A model generated the notes under the pieces. That model was not told the DNA's origin, did no database searches, and worked only from the letters and a program-made list of their open reading frames with translations. Shown piece after piece: positions 6,001 to 7,247 of a DNA stretch of 7,247 nucleotides; the stretch's first letter is position 1, and every line of letters starts with the position of its first letter. The DNA is from an uncultured Lachnospiraceae bacterium (GTDB lineage Bacteria > Bacillota > Clostridia > Lachnospirales > Lachnospiraceae), in assembly GCA_902773445.1 (NCBI GenBank), contig CACYEU010000228.1, positions 1 through 7,247 on the forward strand, written 5' to 3'. The translations under genes and the position numbers were made by a program.

Positions 6001-7247
6001 TACAGGATCTTATCCGTCACCGCGTTTGTGCTGACACGCAGATCCGTCAGCGCGCCTTCCTTTGATCCCAACTGATACGCTATATAGGTGTATCCGCTGT
6101 AAGGCGTCAGATTGACATCAATAATATCCGTGAATCCGGCTTTCTTAAACGAGTTGATTGCGTCCTTACGATTATCATAGTGCGCCAAGCGGACACGGCT
6201 GATATACTGACCGGCCCCGCTTGTCTCGGTGCCGGCTTCCTTCGGCTTCTCATCGGCTGTCTCAGGGTCCTTTATGTAGAACATATACAGCGGCGTTCCG
6301 GTTTTTCCGTCGATCTTGACCGAGTTGATATCTGCAGCCTCCTTGCCGCCGATCAGCGTCACCGGTCTGCATCCGGTACCCGGACTCTTATAATCCTCTT
6401 TCTGGGTTCTGATGATGCTCTCGCCGGGCACGACTTCGATCGGATCACCGCAGGCAGGTGCTTTCGTGGCATACAGGACCATCCAGCGGTCTTCCCGCCC
6501 CTCGAAAGCAGCTACATCCGCCAGATCTCTCCTTCCGAAGAAGTAGCCGTTGTGCTTGATCCACTCCTCATAAAACTGGTCGTATTCGCCTGAATCCTTC
6601 GCTTCCTGCAGTTGTTTTTCGAACCAGCTTGCATATGCGCCTGCTTCCAATTCCTTTGCTGTGTTTCTTGAGCCGTCCGTTGAGCTGTCTACAATCATCG
6701 CATCTATCCCGTTGCTTTTTACAGCCTCATAGCGCACATGATAATTGCCGTTTTGATTCTTTCGGACGTGGAAGAGCACGTCCGGGATCGTCCCGTAGTC
6801 AGCCAGTTCGGGATCATCAAAACAGCCGCACATATCCATGATCGAATAAATCATATAGATCAGTGATGCGACGAGTACGATAACATTGAGGACGAACAGG
6901 GAGCACATAAGCGCTCCAAACAGCCCGTATCCAATCGCGGCTGCCGTGAATCCGAATGCCATGTTCGCGCCGGCAGCCCAGAACGCTGTGGTTCCGACCG
7001 CCCAGAGCGACGTGCCGACGCATGCCTGTATGATCATTCCGAGGCCGGAGAGCCCCAGCAGCGCGATATCTGTGATCTGCAGCGCCATTGTCAGATCCGA
7101 TGCCGCCTCGCGGGCTGCCTGATTCATTGAATTGATCAGCTCAGTGCCGGCGTTTTCCGCTTCGATCGCATCGCTCGTCTTTGCTACCTTCCTGTTCCAG
7201 ATCGACTGATCGACGCCTTCCCAGAGCCAGATCTTGCCGTCTTCATA
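3051..7247 (-). CDS. Giant membrane-associated repeat protein, function unknown (5' partial)
   Basis: 1398 codons are visible without a stop. The frame stays open to 7247, so the true start is outside the window. An in-frame ATG at 7125-7127 is internal: no ribosome binding site precedes it and 40 further codons read through. Residues are counted from the first visible codon. A charged, probably helical stretch (1-52) is followed by a Gly/Ala-rich hydrophobic block (about 53-137, nt 6837-7091) holding three or four membrane segments and ending near the Cys pair MCGC. The remaining 1250 or so residues are polar and aromatic-rich, suggesting a large domain on one side of the membrane. They carry about ten degenerate repeats with a YxYLYYT strand and a following PITxI strand; two copies also show the AI-x-x-(L/F) helix motif seen elsewhere. 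The C-terminus (TLMQKK) has no LPxTG or terminal membrane anchor. No catalytic motif was recognised. It probably shares an operon with the 66-residue gene downstream. A surface or envelope-spanning protein is the likeliest reading, but the function is unknown. Confidence 0.9.
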   Translation of the reverse strand, partial: YEDGKIWLWEGVDQSIWNRKVAKTSDAIEAENAGTELINSMNQAAREAASDLTMALQITDIALLGLSGLGMIIQACVGTSLWAVGTTAFWAAGANMAFGFTAAAIGYGLFGALMCSLFVLNVIVLVASLIYMIYSIMDMCGCFDDPELADYGTIPDVLFHVRKNQNGNYHVRYEAVKSNGIDAMIVDSSTDGSRNTAKELEAGAYASWFEKQLQEAKDSGEYDQFYEEWIKHNGYFFGRRDLADVAAFEGREDRWMVLYATKAPACGDPIEVVPGESIIRTQKEDYKSPGTGCRPVTLIGGKEAADINSVKIDGKTGTPLYMFYIKDPETADEKPKEAGTETSGAGQYISRVRLAHYDNRKDAINSFKKAGFTDIIDVNLTPYSGYTYIAYQLGSKEGALTDLRVSTNAVTDKILYGSASYGKMGTAENGMTPDGMSLYGTSSKEAGPPITKITVETERLELGSGAEPVCLFSGGNAVDFKHKWSDNLSFNPSKYLPDWPWQDEHHVKVKQDDPKQGLFIYFWPETQYKAPKEDSQAPYVSGFSYFLAASDNDDDNRYGTHDQFMQTFAKENGFELVMDGDKPKKMMTEKAGKMNPLGNWKDKEGGALGHDWTYDIYHYMNYGAVNNVSDQGWGTDSTLGDIFDDEDQKTTMYFGVSYTWNPYRAITGVSGLISPYTETSKQIRITGLQTPAGAMQTTNVSIQGNPVTQAGICWGYFNYTSMPTSLYPHWECRQKYSIPWLSGHETEILTHHLLTSGPAAGREPVKRDDLMFVCKKDPGQHDGYKPVCDMRTPGDYRYPVNFALDTTTNGSEYMYLYLKNSAGGRTGEPDGNENVYQKKHYVAAVFCGTGRTPEEAINSLYAKAASAWPNLAQRFPDLSNQPLVSELDEILPYDLSDQKEWYKLKVQDVKHRDPSDDEWVRGNEAAHLRWGHRKFQGVKWKEALIEGGTASYASEQLPDDKEKMRDYAYIGVVRTNYEKGTAMVTEKDEKTGEEKTVKQTVCPAYGLLKYYSDTNSAPSELMVASVKCTLAGGPVKSEEGQYYLYYSPNTATAAFSAPITEIDFSDEAFINGFNTTFSCKESDRVDNVLPSFSSLRMRTDEYKYIHTKYDMQDLPYIEQIYVGIGKDKKAAYADLIGTTNANGASNVNCNYNAYSDQWIAIGYRRTASAKNAIHDIFLYSGDDPPASVNIPGYIWTTTKSKGKEVANCAAGDVTYNLLKHTVKSGSEVMSLNQGAGGTGLYLYYTSKKEIGADLDADKQITPIRNISFAYGDISPGSASAEDLAIVYGGTLHGMKIFDKEAYKNPNWENVLGLTTSPEDYKIDGSVGKPMSLNFGQLPMVGNKERHAGDQRVMMYVDHADIGSGTAAETRYSIRPNAALSKAGYYSATSKAGTLMQKK
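3435..6488 (-). repeat. About ten degenerate beta-strand repeats in the giant protein
   Basis: A recurring pattern is an aromatic strand of the type YxYLYYT, then a variable loop, then a strand of the type (P/A)ITxI. Copies are at 6426-6488 (RWMVLYATK...GDPIEVV), 6183-6293 (PLYMFYIKD...YISRVRL), 6024-6095 (GYTYIAYQLG...ALTDLRV), 5877-5942 (MSLYGTSSKEAGPPITKITV) and 5616-5702 (GLFIYFW...YVSGFSY). Further copies are at 5232-5300 (MYFGVSYTWNPYRAITGV), 4668-4814 (YMYLYLK...YVAAVF...EEAINSL), 4053-4127 (YYLYYS...PITEIDF), 3708-3902 (YIEQIYVG...IAIGYRRT...AIHDIFL) and 3435-3560 (LNQGAGGTGLYLYYT...ITPIRNI). The longest unit is about 60 residues and is best seen in the pair 6024-6209 and 3708-3902. 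They are repeats at protein level only, and the DNA is diverged. The pattern resembles MABP/beta-prism-type sheets with a GAGG turn, but that assignment is inference. Confidence 0.6.
6837..7091 (-). other. Gly/Ala-rich hydrophobic membrane block of the giant protein
   Basis: About 85 residues are nearly free of charge, with small-residue-rich segments (ALLGLSGLGMII, AAAIGYGLFGALM) followed by a classic hydrophobic helix (LFVLNVIVLVASLIYMIY). Three to four membrane passes fit. Closely spaced Gly and Ala suggest tight helix packing. Asp/Glu-rich sequence begins right after it (CFDDPELAD), marking the start of the large soluble region. Confidence 0.7.

Noticed and set aside
5394..6065. Plus-strand open frame of 223 codons
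   Set aside because: It is antisense to the giant gene; its composition is that of a reverse-frame shadow and it has no independent signals.
7125..7127. ATG as the start of the giant protein
   Set aside because: No ribosome binding site precedes it, and the same frame stays open for the remaining 40 codons to the window edge, so it reads as an internal methionine.

Overview
The window looks like a chromosomal segment of a strictly anaerobic, fermentative Bacillota (Clostridia- or Erysipelotrichia-like). The evidence is a HydE-type [FeFe]-hydrogenase maturase, a C_GCAxxG_C_C-family cysteine protein, a LarB fragment, strong AGGAGG-type ribosome binding sites, tight gene packing and moderate GC content (judged by eye at around one half). 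The species cannot be named from the sequence alone. There is no rRNA, tRNA, CRISPR array, insertion sequence or phage signature.

Layout, left to right. (1) At 1-251, minus strand, is the 5' end of larB (nickel-pincer cofactor synthesis), running off the left edge. (2) At 329-353 is a rho-independent terminator that closes a minus-strand pair of small membrane-protein genes (365-682 and 679-1059) joined by an ATGA overlap. (3) At 1060-1252 is a divergent intergenic region. It holds a convincing sigma-70-type plus-strand promoter at 1172-1200 whose spacer contains the perfect palindrome TTGCATGCAA. (4) At 1253-2744 is a plus-strand two-gene operon, the C_GCAxxG_C_C protein followed by hydE, overlapping by 8 nt. 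(5) At 2766-2792 is a 12-bp-stem hairpin that can act as a bidirectional terminator between convergent transcription units. (6) At 2805-3005, minus strand, is a 66-residue two-helix membrane protein. (7) At 3051-7247, minus strand, is a giant reading frame of 1398 visible codons, open at the right edge. It encodes a membrane-associated protein with a Gly/Ala-rich hydrophobic block followed by about 1250 residues containing roughly ten degenerate beta-strand repeats.

How the genes work together. hydE and the cysteine protein are almost certainly co-transcribed, consistent with redox or metallocofactor work in an H2-metabolising anaerobe. hydF, hydG and the hydrogenase itself are not in this window. 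larB belongs to a separate metallocofactor pathway. The giant repeat protein and the 66-residue membrane protein probably form the end of one minus-strand operon, with a 45-nt gap and no terminator between them. They are the least explained and most interesting part of the window. The two coupled small membrane proteins at 365-1059 are also unassigned; they carry charged and histidine residues at or near their membrane segments.
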